This document shows positions 17,761 through 24,875 of a stretch of 47,529 nt of DNA, piece after piece. A program made the position numbers and the translations under genes. Under the pieces are notes generated by a model that was not told the DNA's origin, did not search any database, and saw only the letters and a list, made by a program, of their open reading frames with translations. The stretch comes from Gloeocapsa sp. UFS-A4-WI-NPMV-4B04 (GTDB lineage Bacteria; Cyanobacteriota; Cyanobacteriia; Cyanobacteriales; Chroococcidiopsidaceae). The first letter of the stretch is position 1. Each line of letters begins with the position of its first letter. The stretch spans positions 1 to 47,529 of the forward strand of contig JAHHHE010000012.1 of assembly GCA_019359535.1 (NCBI GenBank). Direction: 5' to 3'.

Positions 17761-18093
17761 TTCCTCTGGGGTGGATTTATGTTTGCTACCATTGCCCATT
17801 GGCTTTTCTCTACGCCTGCTCTCACCATAGCTGTTTCAATGTGTCTTGAGCCTAGAGGGGGCTTTTTATCACCATGTATATTCTAGCACAAAGCAGTCCT
17901 ACAAGGATGGGGCTTGTATCCCATTTTTTCGGTCAGATTACTGCTCTTTCTGTTTAACTTCAACGGGCAGAAGTCCCACGTCATAACATGAGTGCTTTCA
18001 AGCACGAAGGTTTGGCGCTATGGATGAATACCCGACCGAATCTATAACATGAAATGCTTTACCATCGCTAGCAACTTGTGGTAAGATTATGTC

Positions 18094-19233
18094 ATGCTAA
18101 CAATGAACTACACTTACCGACTTTATCCAAGCGCTACTCAAGAGCAACAAATGCTTGAGTGGATGGAAACTTCGCGCAAGGTTTATAACTATGCTTTGCG
18201 AGAAATCAAAGACTGGGTAGCGTCGAGAAAGTGTAGGATTGATCGTTGTTCGCTGAAGCAGGAATACATTATCCCTGCGGATGCACCATTCCCTAGCTAT
18301 CATCGCCAGCAAAATGCTTTGCCCAAAGTAAAGAAGGTAATGCCTCGTCTGGCAGTTGTACAGTCTCAAGTGCTGCAATGTACTATCAGAAGACTGCACG
18401 ATGCTTGGGATTATTTTCAGAAGCGAGGGTTTGGATTCCCACGTTTCAAAAAGTATGGGCAGATGCGTTCAATGTTGTTCCCACAAGTTAGCGCTACTGC
18501 TATTATTAACTATCATATAAAACTGCCAAAAATAGGACTTATACCTATAACTTTGCATCGACCTATCCCCGATGGATTTGTCATCAAGCAAGTGCGGGTT
18601 CTGCGTCGTGCTGATAAGTGGTATGCAGTAGTTTCTATCGAGTGTGATATATCTGTCCCAGACCCACTACCGCATGGTCGAGCAATTGGCATAGATCTAG
18701 GATTAGAGAAGTTTCTTACTACCTCAGACGGACTTCCAATAGAACGTCCAAAGTTCTTGAAATCTCTACAAAGCGAACTAAAATTGTTGCAACGTAGAGC
18801 ATCTAAAAAGAAGAAGCGTTCTCATAACTGGGAGAAAGCTCAAAAGAAAGTAGCGAGACTGCACCACCATATTGCCAACCGCCGCAAAGATTTCCATTGG
18901 AAAACTGCTCACTCTCTTTGCGATCAGGCTGATACTATCTTTGTTGAGGATCTAAATACAGTTGGATTGAATCGGGGAATGCTCCGAAAAGATTGTATTG
19001 ATGCCTCCTTCGGACAATTTCTCTCCTTGTTGGAGTGGGTATGTTGGAAGCGGGACAAGTATTTCAGTCGTGTCAATCCGAATGGTACGTCGCAAACTTG
19101 TCCCGCTTGCTTCGCTCATGTGGCTAAACCCCTAAGCGAAAGAGAGCATCTTTGCCCTGAGTGTGGATATCAAACTCATCGTGACCACGCGGCGGCTGAA
19201 ATGGTGTTGCATCGGGGTAATGAACGCTCTTAG
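18094..19233 (+). CDS. tnpB: TnpB, RNA-guided nuclease of an IS200/IS605 element
   Basis: A 379-residue TnpB. The RuvC nuclease residues are Asp201 (AIGIDLGLEKF), Glu285 (FVEDLN) and Asp364 (HRDHAAAEM). A four-Cys zinc finger is present at 336/339 and 354/357 (CPAC, CPEC), and the N-terminal helical wedge includes YTYRLYPS and ETSRKVYNYAL. TnpB uses a transposon-derived RNA to cut matching DNA and so helps retain the element. No tnpA (Y1 transposase) is present, so mobilisation would need TnpA in trans. The RuvC-III motif reads DHAAA rather than the common DVNAA, but the Asp is kept. The gene continues directly into the right-end RNA region (19234-19407). Confidence 0.9.
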   Translation: MLTMNYTYRLYPSATQEQQMLEWMETSRKVYNYALREIKDWVASRKCRIDRCSLKQEYIIPADAPFPSYHRQQNALPKVKKVMPRLAVVQSQVLQCTIRRLHDAWDYFQKRGFGFPRFKKYGQMRSMLFPQVSATAIINYHIKLPKIGLIPITLHRPIPDGFVIKQVRVLRRADKWYAVVSIECDISVPDPLPHGRAIGIDLGLEKFLTTSDGLPIERPKFLKSLQSELKLLQRRASKKKKRSHNWEKAQKKVARLHHHIANRRKDFHWKTAHSLCDQADTIFVEDLNTVGLNRGMLRKDCIDASFGQFLSLLEWVCWKRDKYFSRVNPNGTSQTCPACFAHVAKPLSEREHLCPECGYQTHRDHAAAEMVLHRGNERS

Positions 19234-19407
19234 TATGGCGGGACACGCCAGAATGGAAACTGTCTATGCAGACGTACTGCTGGGGGCTGGCGAAGTCCCG
19301 CGCAAGTGTCGAAACCCTTCGGGAATAACTAGAAAGTCTCAATTGTGAAATTGGGAAGCCCCCGCCATATTCCTTTGAGGAATTGGCGCGGGGAGGATGT
19401 CACCTAC
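19234..19407 (+). ncRNA. Candidate omega/right-end RNA scaffold and IS200/IS605 right end
   Basis: The stretch after the tnpB stop contains inverted repeats such as AAACCCTTCGGG, CCCCCGCC...GGCGCGGGG around ATTCCTTTGAGGAAT, and ends GGAGGATGTCA. Known TnpB guide RNAs come from the 3' end of tnpB and the right end, with the guide starting just outside the element. Here the guide would begin near 19407 with CCTACTAGC. Expression is not shown by sequence alone. Confidence 0.5.
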
Positions 19408-19596
19408 TAGCAAAGCTACTCGGATTCCCAACTTGAAATGTCATGGTCTATGTATGCCTATGCCAGGATAGTCCATCTTCCCGACGTGCGATGGTCGCGA
19501 AGCGAACCGCCGAAGGCATCGCATTAATAACGCGGAGATCGCCCCTGTAATGTGACAATTGATTTTAGTATCTAGAACACCAGTTCCAAAGACTAA
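19408..19596. repeat. Intergenic region with a short palindromic repeat (19488-19522)
   Basis: No gene is visible between the tnpB right end and the recombinase. GCGATG (19488-19493) and CATCGC (19517-19522) enclose a GC-rich core with GCGAAGCGAACCGCCGAAGG, resembling the short interspersed palindromes common in cyanobacterial genomes. Confidence 0.4.
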
Positions 19597-20580
19597 ATGC
19601 CCGCTCTTGACTTCAAACAGGAAGCTTCGGAACTCAAACTCACTGCACCCGTACCGTCAACTCGGCAGCCGGCGGCGGTGTATCTTGCTGGACTGAGTGA
19701 AGGCTCTCAAGCCACGATGCACCATGCCCTGGATGCGATCGCTTCTCTCCTGACCAATGGCGAGTGTGACGCGCTGACTTTGGACTGGTCTCTTCTTCGC
19801 TATCAACATACAGCAGCAGTGCGGTCGGCTTTGATGTCTCGGTACACGCCATCGACTACTAAGAAGATGCTATGTGCTTTGCGGCGAGTGTTGCAGGAAG
19901 CTCGTAAACTCAGGCTGATTTCGTTAGAGGATTACACGACAGCGATAGATTTACCCCGCATTGACACGCCACCGCAGAAACTCCGAGGTCGCGCTTTAAG
20001 TGAGTCGGAACTTGCCGCTTTGGTGGATGTGTGCCAAACAGAATGTTCTAGACCTATAGATATTAGAGACTTAGCACTGATCGCTATCCTACGCGGCGGT
20101 GGAGTACGACGAACTGAAGCGGTCAATCTGGAACTCAGAGACTTCAACCCCAATACGGGCGCTCTGGAGATTCGTGAAGGCAAGAGAAAGTCATACCGCA
20201 CGGTTTATCTGCCTACGGCGGCGCTCTCTTTGGTGTCAGAGTGGTTGGCTATCCGAGGACGTTCACCAGGACCTCTGCTATGTCCAGTCAGGAAAGGTGG
20301 CTTTATTGAACTGCGACCAATGACCGCCGATGCCGTGTTGAAAATTGTTCGGCGGCGGGGGAAGCAAGCTTGTGTTGACGAATTTTCTCCTCATGATTTT
20401 CGCCGGACTTTCTGCTCTGACCTGCTGGATGCTGGTACTGATATTGTCACTGTGCAGAAATTAGCTGGTCACGCCTCGCCAGTGACGACTGCCAAGTACG
20501 ATCGCCGAGGTGAGGAAGTAAAGCGACTTGCGGTGGAACGGTTGTCTATTCCTAGTAGCAAACATCGATCTGCTAAATAG
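19597..20580 (+). CDS. Tyrosine recombinase/integrase
   Basis: A 327-residue site-specific recombinase. An N-terminal SAM-like core-binding domain (about 24-125: TMHHALDAIASLL, YTPSTTKKMLCALRRVLQEA) precedes the catalytic domain. Catalytic residues are Arg171 (GGGVRRTEA), a Lys near 196-198 (GKRKSYRTV), His266 and Arg269 (SPHDFRRTF), His292 (LAGHAS) and nucleophile Tyr301 (AKYDRR). All are present, so it should be active. It may resolve plasmid dimers or integrate an element. No attachment site could be identified. It is convergent with the minus-strand gene at 20611, whose 3' end is about 30 bp away. Confidence 0.93.
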   Translation: MPALDFKQEASELKLTAPVPSTRQPAAVYLAGLSEGSQATMHHALDAIASLLTNGECDALTLDWSLLRYQHTAAVRSALMSRYTPSTTKKMLCALRRVLQEARKLRLISLEDYTTAIDLPRIDTPPQKLRGRALSESELAALVDVCQTECSRPIDIRDLALIAILRGGGVRRTEAVNLELRDFNPNTGALEIREGKRKSYRTVYLPTAALSLVSEWLAIRGRSPGPLLCPVRKGGFIELRPMTADAVLKIVRRRGKQACVDEFSPHDFRRTFCSDLLDAGTDIVTVQKLAGHASPVTTAKYDRRGEEVKRLAVERLSIPSSKHRSAK

Positions 20581-20610
20581 CTTCTGGCAGCATCCAATCT
20601 TTGCAATGCC

Positions 20611-21156
20611 TTATCCTTGCTTTACTACGCCCCGAATGGTGTTATCTAAAATATCTAAATCTGCTACTGGGTAGGCAAAAGCTTGAGTTCCTCTATAGGG
20701 TTGCCTCTTGGGGAGTTGTCCATGCCGCTCCTGATAATTCGCATTGGCAAACATTTCGATTTTTAGGCGTTGGTCTGCATTGATGGCTACGCCTAAATAT
20801 CTAGCTCTGTCCTGAATAAACCAAAATTCACGATTTTTAGGAGGATTGGTTTTATTCGGATAAGTACGAGCATTCGTTGTGGATAGACGTGCCTCTAAAG
20901 AGCCAATCTTTTCAGATAAGGCAACGACTGTGGAATACAATTCTCTTGAATTACCTTGATTCGTCGCTAGATATTTATCCAGGTGTGACGGCAGCTGCTT
21001 CTCCAGATACTCATCAACGTTTTCCTTGATTCGTTTGTCAAAGCGATCACCAATTATATCTGCATCGAGGTTATCCAGCTTGCCATCTAGGTAGAGTTGG
21101 ATAAACCTCGTGAGTGTCGCGGTCGCGATCGTCCCCTGCTCCTGACATCGGCGCAT
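20611..21156 (-). CDS. Ribbon-helix-helix-like plasmid protein, possibly 5'-interrupted
   Basis: The frame gives 181 residues from ATG 21156: TATLTRFIQLYLDGKLDN, a coiled-coil-like middle (ELYSTVVALSEKIGSLEARL) and a C-terminal part with REFWFIQDRARYLGVAI and RQPYRG. Reading further upstream, the frame adds LASFNCDEELWSAF, which completes a ribbon-helix-helix (strand SFNC, helices ELWSAFMRRC and TATLTRFIQLYL), so the true N-terminus is probably upstream. An ATG at 21282 is in frame but is separated by a TAA at 21235-21237. Either a nonsense mutation has hit the gene, or a non-standard start is used. It may control replication, partition or its own promoter; the palindrome at 21285-21303 is a candidate site. 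Confidence 0.6.
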   Translation of the reverse strand: MRRCQEQGTIATATLTRFIQLYLDGKLDNLDADIIGDRFDKRIKENVDEYLEKQLPSHLDKYLATNQGNSRELYSTVVALSEKIGSLEARLSTTNARTYPNKTNPPKNREFWFIQDRARYLGVAINADQRLKIEMFANANYQERHGQLPKRQPYRGTQAFAYPVADLDILDNTIRGVVKQG

Positions 21157-21284
21157 GAAAGCAGACCACAGTTCTTCGTCACAGTTGAATGATGCCAGCT
21201 TTTTGTTGCGCCCTGTATTGCTTATCTCAAGGTTTTATCTAGGTAGTTTATAGGTAAAGAGACTGCTTACCGCCTTTGTCATTT

Positions 21285-21303
21285 GTCAAGGTATTACCTT
21301 GAC
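21285..21303. promoter_or_regulatory. Perfect palindrome, candidate operator
   Basis: GTCAAGGT-ATT-ACCTTGAC: 8-bp perfect arms with a 3-bp centre. It lies immediately upstream of the in-frame ATG at 21282 (minus strand) and about 110 bp before the antitoxin gene start at 21414 on the plus strand. It could be the operator of the ribbon-helix-helix protein in a divergent promoter region. Confidence 0.45.
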
Positions 21304-21413
21304 ATTGTCATGGTTGAGTTCCGGTCGGCTTTTCATCCGCCCACAACCGCGCAAGAAAACCGGTGTACATTGTGAGAGAAGAAGATTGCTGCACACCGAC
21401 GGCAGGAGGGCGT

Positions 21414-21683
21414 ATGAATACTGAACAATTGCTGCTTGAAAAATGGCGCTCCCTCCCCCAAGACTTGCAACAAGAAGTCATTGATTTTGTGGAGTTTCTG
21501 GAATTAAAGAAAACCTCTGCTACTAAGCAGAAAGCCGAACCAAAGTCTAAGCCTCAACTAGGCGAACGTTTGCGGAAGCTCCGTAAGGAAATTGTTGCCT
21601 CCAGTGTGCCTTTACTTGATTGGGAAGGAGTAGAGCGTGAAAAAATTGAGCGTAGAGGAGAATATCAGGAAGACGCTGATTGA
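21414..21683 (+). CDS. DUF2281/VapB-like antitoxin
   Basis: The ATG at 21414 follows GGAGGG, so it is preferred over an upstream in-frame start at 21363. The 89-residue protein begins MNTEQLLLEKWRSLPQDLQQ, followed by EVIDFVEFLELKK, the DUF2281 core found in antitoxins next to PIN toxins. The C-terminal half (LGERLRKLRKEIVAS, LLDWEGVEREKIE) would bind the toxin. Normally the toxin gene would follow within a few bases. Here a tnpB element begins at the stop codon, and the PIN-domain toxin lies beyond it at 23074, itself interrupted. Confidence 0.8.
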   Translation: MNTEQLLLEKWRSLPQDLQQEVIDFVEFLELKKTSATKQKAEPKSKPQLGERLRKLRKEIVASSVPLLDWEGVEREKIERRGEYQEDAD

Positions 21684-21727
21684 CACTCTCCGGCGTGAAC
21701 ACACGGAGATTCTTAAGAAGCAAAACC

Positions 21728-22969
21728 TTAGTAGGTCTTAATTCGTAACGGCTGTGCCAAACAGCCTCTAGACAGTCCGGTAAAACCATTCTGCTTACTT
21801 TTTCTACCAATATTTAATGCTCCGTTACAATCAGCATTAATTAAATGTCCATCTTTAGTCCGGTACAATCCTCGCTTAACCCGTTTACCGGAAAATTGAT
21901 AGATAGCTGGTTTGTCAGTATTGTAAATAGGTAATTCATCACCATCTAAAGCACTCGCCAAGCTTGTGTAAGATTCCTCTTGCTCCTGATAAATCAAACC
22001 ATATCGCACACATTGAGCAAGAAGTTTATTTCTCAAGCTATAGAAAGGTAACTGGACAAAGTTTTGATTATTTCGACTACCGATGTTAATACCATCTTTC
22101 ATCCCCAGATTGAAACCTACGATCAGGCGTTCAATTTTATTGGTGATACAGTGATTAATAATCAGTCGAGCCGCTTTATTCAAGTAATCCCTAACTTGGT
22201 TGCTACGGTTGATATACAGTCTGGATTGACGTTCGGTAAGACCTTTAATTTTCTGTAAGTCTTTAATAGATTGCAGTCGGGCGTTTTCTTTGTTGAACCA
22301 CTGGTTAATAGATTTAAGTTTGCGACCATCCACAATGAAGGATGCCCCATTGGTATCAACACAGGTTGCCAGATTATTAAGTCCGAAGTCGATAGCCAGA
22401 GAGCTATCAGGAATCGTATCTATTGGCTCATTTTCGACTTGAGAAATAAACTCAATTTCAAAGAATCTAGCATCATACTTAGGGTGAATCCGAATCTCTT
22501 TAACTGTTGCTGGATCAAGTCTGTCAGGAAAAGAGATAAATACCTCGCCAAACTGCTTCTTAAAAGCAGCAGACATCGGAATTTTGAACTTCCCATCTTT
22601 AACTTTGATCCGAGGAATTATCAGAACAAAGTAGCCATCTTTGTCCAAGTAGTGAGGAAGTCTCACTTTTTGCTGATAGCTACCAGACTTAACTGCTTTG
22701 ATCAATCCATAGAAACCACGAAAAGTTCTATCTACTACTTTCAGTGTTTGCTGTGCAATGTCAGTGTTAAGAAGTTGATAGTTCTCATTGTCTTTGCACA
22801 GATGGTACGCAGATTCATAGCGCAGGTGCTTACGTTCCTCAAAAAAATATTGGCGAACGGTGTAAAGCCCAACGTTATAAAGGTTTTTACTCAGTCTACA
22901 CAACTCTTTCAAAGCCAAAAATTCAGCTTTGCTCAGACTTCGTAATTGATTTTTCTGAGTTGAGTACAT
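21728..22969 (-). CDS. tnpB: TnpB-family protein with rearranged active site and no zinc ribbon
   Basis: A 413-residue protein of the IS1341-like TnpB branch. RuvC-I is Asp194 (AIDFGLNN) and RuvC-III is Asp380 (NADCNGALNI). At the usual RuvC-II position it reads IVGFNLGMKDGIN, without the Glu seen in classic TnpB (FVEDLN in the copy at 18094). Glu residues at 331/332 (EQEESYTSLAS) may substitute. The four-Cys zinc finger is missing; the region between EESYTS and INAD is FLDGDPIP-like (ALDGDELPIYN). These features are shared by a whole subfamily, so this is probably an intact member rather than a decayed gene. It is transcribed towards the antitoxin gene. Confidence 0.85.
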   Translation of the reverse strand: MYSTQKNQLRSLSKAEFLALKELCRLSKNLYNVGLYTVRQYFFEERKHLRYESAYHLCKDNENYQLLNTDIAQQTLKVVDRTFRGFYGLIKAVKSGSYQQKVRLPHYLDKDGYFVLIIPRIKVKDGKFKIPMSAAFKKQFGEVFISFPDRLDPATVKEIRIHPKYDARFFEIEFISQVENEPIDTIPDSSLAIDFGLNNLATCVDTNGASFIVDGRKLKSINQWFNKENARLQSIKDLQKIKGLTERQSRLYINRSNQVRDYLNKAARLIINHCITNKIERLIVGFNLGMKDGINIGSRNNQNFVQLPFYSLRNKLLAQCVRYGLIYQEQEESYTSLASALDGDELPIYNTDKPAIYQFSGKRVKRGLYRTKDGHLINADCNGALNIGRKSKQNGFTGLSRGCLAQPLRIKTY

Positions 22970-22973
22970 AGAG

Positions 22974-23053
22974 TTATTTTCGCTATATAGTATATATATA
23001 GCGAAAATAAGCTACTCTTAAACTAAGTTTTGTAAAGCCGTCCTTAAGGACGG
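22974..23053. repeat. Inverted repeats at the left end of the tnpB element
   Basis: A 16-bp perfect inverted repeat (22974-22989 with 22995-23010, 5-bp loop) lies directly upstream of the tnpB start at 22969. A second perfect palindrome CCGTCCTTAAGGACGG (23038-23053) lies about 20 bp before the toxin ATG. Single-strand hairpins of this type are the recognition elements of Y1 transposases. The first could also act as a promoter operator. Confidence 0.6.
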
Positions 23054-23315
23054 GGTTTCCACCCATATTTTTGATGACTTGCACATTTATCGACTCAGGC
23101 GTACTGATTGCTGCCGCAAGGGGTGAGGAAGCCATTGCTGAAAGGGCGCTTGTCATTCTCGAAGATTTAACCCTTGAGTTTGCGTCCAGTATCTTCTTAA
23201 AACTAGAAGTCCTACCTAAAGCGATTTATAACAATCAGGTAATGGCTTAGACGTGTTGATTTAGCCCCAAAATTGTGCTGCAATCAGGTAAATTGTCGTC
23301 TTTGCGAGTTCAGTA

Positions 23316-23684
23316 ATGGTTTTAGAGCCAGTTCAATGCCCAAATTGTGGCAGGATTAACGTAGTCAGACATGGGAAAACGGCACAAAAAAAGCAGCGTT
23401 ATCAATGTCGAAATCCGTTATGTTGTCGCCGCACATTTATCCAGGAATATACCTATCAGGGCTACTTACCTAAAGTTAAACAGCAAATCACTGATATGGC
23501 AATAAATGGCAGTGGGATGAGAGATACCGCAAGGGTGTTAAAAATTAGCCGCAATACAGTAACTCAGGAACTTAAAAAAAATTCCCCAACTACAGTTTGT
23601 GTGTTTGAAAAATTTTTCCAGACGACAAACTTAACTCAAATTGATGTCAGCGGTGTGTCGTGTACAAGAGGCAGAGATGGATGA
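23316..23684 (+). CDS. IS1-family InsA-like DNA-binding protein
   Basis: A 122-residue frame. The N-terminal zinc ribbon is CPNCGRINVVRHGK with CRNPLCCRRTF, followed by a helix-turn-helix (GMRDTARVLKISRNTVTQEL). This is the InsA layout: it binds the terminal inverted repeats and makes the N-terminus of the full transposase. The last 16 or so residues (VSGVSCTRGRDG) are out of frame with the transposase core. The region from 23632 to 23684 overlaps the InsB-like frame. Confidence 0.85.
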   Translation: MVLEPVQCPNCGRINVVRHGKTAQKKQRYQCRNPLCCRRTFIQEYTYQGYLPKVKQQITDMAINGSGMRDTARVLKISRNTVTQELKKNSPTTVCVFEKFFQTTNLTQIDVSGVSCTRGRDG

Positions 23685-24063
23685 AATGTGGAGCTTTGTC
23701 CAGTCCAAGCAACAACAAAGATGGTTATGGCATGCCATAGACCATGCTTCCGGTAAAATACTAGCTTATGTGCTTGCGCCTCATGAAGACTCCGCCTTTG
23801 TGAAATTAAAGGCTCTACTCCAGCCCTTTGGAATCACACGATTTTTTACCGATGGATGGGGTTCCTATCAACGATATTTAGAGCGACAAGTACATATTAT
23901 TGGTAAGTCTAACACTCAGAAAATTGAACGCAAACATTTAACTTTAAGAACAAGGATTAAACGTTTAGCACGTAAGACAATATGCTTCTCCAAATCTATT
24001 GAAATGCACGATTTGGTAATTGGGTTATTTATCAACCGTAATGAGTTTGGGCTGCTAATTTAA
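23641..24063 (+). CDS. IS1-family InsB-like DDE transposase core
   Basis: The catalytic part of the IS1 transposase. It includes EAEMDEMWSFV (first acidic residues), HAIDHASGKILAYVL, FFTDGWGSYQRYL (second Asp), KSNTQKIERKHLTLR (catalytic Glu region) and RLARKTICFSKS. It has no good independent start and would be made by frameshifting from InsA. The frame lies one base forward (+1) of InsA, and a stop at 23632 limits the shift to 23632-23684. Classical IS1 shifts -1 at an A-rich site, so this copy may use another rule or may be mutated. Confidence 0.82.
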   Translation: MMSAVCRVQEAEMDEMWSFVQSKQQQRWLWHAIDHASGKILAYVLAPHEDSAFVKLKALLQPFGITRFFTDGWGSYQRYLERQVHIIGKSNTQKIERKHLTLRTRIKRLARKTICFSKSIEMHDLVIGLFINRNEFGLLI

Positions 24064-24370
24064 TCCCTTATCAACACGTCTAAGCCATTACCTAACAATC
24101 AAACCAGTGAAGCCAGGTTTTATGAGGAATATTTTGATGCCGTCTCGTACTGGGCAACGGATATTGACCAAATTATCCAGAGCGCATATCGAGAGGTTAG
24201 TGAACTAGGATTAGGAGCAATGGATGCGCTTCATGTGGCAGCAGCCGTATCAGTCGGTGCAGTGGAATTTATTACTAACGAGAAGCCCGAAAAGTCTATT
24301 CACCGTACAAAAAGTATACAAGTGATCTCGATTTGGTCTAACACAATTACAAGCGCACCTTCTAGTTAAA

Positions 24371-24436
24371 TATTCAGCTATTCAACTATTTGCTTACCCA
24401 AACCCAAGATTACGAATAGTTGAATATCCAACTATT
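24371..24436. repeat. AT-rich repeats downstream of parA/partner operon, candidate centromere
   Basis: Contains TATTCAGCTATTCAACTATTT and the inverted repeat AATAGTTG-AATATC-CAACTATT (24415-24436), which overlaps the stop of the partner gene. The same units (AACTATTC, TTGAATATTC) recur upstream of parA at 25455-25640. Repeats flanking a parA operon commonly bind the partner protein. Confidence 0.45.
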
Positions 24437-24875
24437 TACTTCCTAGATTTCTAAATTGCTTCAGAGCATCGTCCGCTCCTACCTGCTCCGAAAGCCTGAA
24501 AAAGCTTTGCAACAGTTCCTCAGCAAATTCAGAGCGATCTAGGTTGACACCTGCTTCACCTAGATCCAACAACTCTCGATCCAGCCGCTTGCTAGTCTTC
24601 ACGGGCAAGTGAAATATTGCTTGCATATAGTCTGGGTTGCTGCGCTTCGATACTTTACCGCGTCTGCCTGCCTTAGCCTTTGTCTCGGCTTCTACTGGTG
24701 CTGGCGGCGCTGCTGGTTCTGGAGTTGGTTCTACTAGTTCATCGGGTGGCAGGTTTTCCGAGGGCTGCTCAACTTCTAAGTCTGCCTCTTGTGCCTGCTT
24801 AAATTTCAGGATTTCGCTGAATCTAGAAGCTCGGCTAGTGGGTTGAGTTTTGCCAGTTCCGTCCAGTCCCGCCAT
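24432..24875 (-). CDS. ParA partner: small DNA-binding partition protein
   Basis: A 147-residue protein. The N-terminal half is disordered, Pro/Glu-rich (PSENLPPDELVEPTPEPAAP). The C-terminal half starts with a basic patch (KAGRRGKVSKRSNP) and a probable ribbon-helix-helix (MQAIFHLPVKTSKRLDRELL, then SEFAEELLQSFF). It lies downstream of parA and overlaps its 3' end by 70 bp. The ATG at 24875 has GGGAGG upstream and is convincing despite the overlap. It would bind repeats near the operon and couple them to ParA, like the small ParG/ParB-type partners of plasmid type Ib systems. The exact family is not recognised. Confidence 0.7.
   Translation of the reverse strand: MAGLDGTGKTQPTSRASRFSEILKFKQAQEADLEVEQPSENLPPDELVEPTPEPAAPPAPVEAETKAKAGRRGKVSKRSNPDYMQAIFHLPVKTSKRLDRELLDLGEAGVNLDRSEFAEELLQSFFRLSEQVGADDALKQFRNLGSK

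Larger units (their letters stand above)
21680..23073 (-). mobile_element. tnpB-only IS200/IS605-type element inserted between antitoxin and toxin genes
   Basis: The right end is on the left: the minus-strand sequence finishes with a hairpin (CTCCGTGTGTTCACGCCGGAG) and AGTGTCAA near 21680. The left end carries two inverted repeats: 16-bp arms at 22974-22989 and 22995-23010 (TATATAGCGAAAATAA), and the palindrome CCGTCCTTAAGGACGG at 23038-23053. The element fills the space between the antitoxin stop (21683) and the toxin ATG (23074). No tnpA is present. The exact ends are inferred from the flanking genes. Confidence 0.65.
23238..24092 (+). mobile_element. Complete IS1-family element, 855 bp
   Basis: Perfect 23-bp terminal inverted repeats (GGTAATGGCTTAGACGTG continuing TTGAT at 23238-23260; complement at 24070-24092). 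The element is flanked by a perfect 9-bp target duplication TAACAATCA (23229-23237 and 24093-24101). It encodes an InsA-like and an InsB-like frame. It sits inside a PIN-toxin gene. Perfect repeats and duplication indicate a recent insertion. Confidence 0.95.
23074..24369 (+). pseudogene. PIN-domain toxin (VapC-like), interrupted by an IS1-like element
   Basis: Part 1 starts at ATG 23074: FIDSGVLIAAARGEEAIAE with the first catalytic Asp, then LEFASSIFLKLEVLPKAIYN. The frame breaks at 23237, where the IS1-like element begins. Joining 23237 to 24102 (after removing the element and one 9-bp duplicate) restores an uninterrupted frame: NNQTSEARFYEEYFD, GLGAMDALHVAAA with a later catalytic Asp, and FITNEKP, ending TAA at 24367-24369. 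It is the natural partner of the antitoxin at 21414, from which it is split by a tnpB element. The toxin should be non-functional unless the IS excises precisely. Confidence 0.88.

Noticed and set aside
23574..23582. Run of A residues as a classic -1 slippage site for the IS1-like transposase
   Set aside because: A stop at 23632 in the downstream transposase frame blocks a shift this far upstream.
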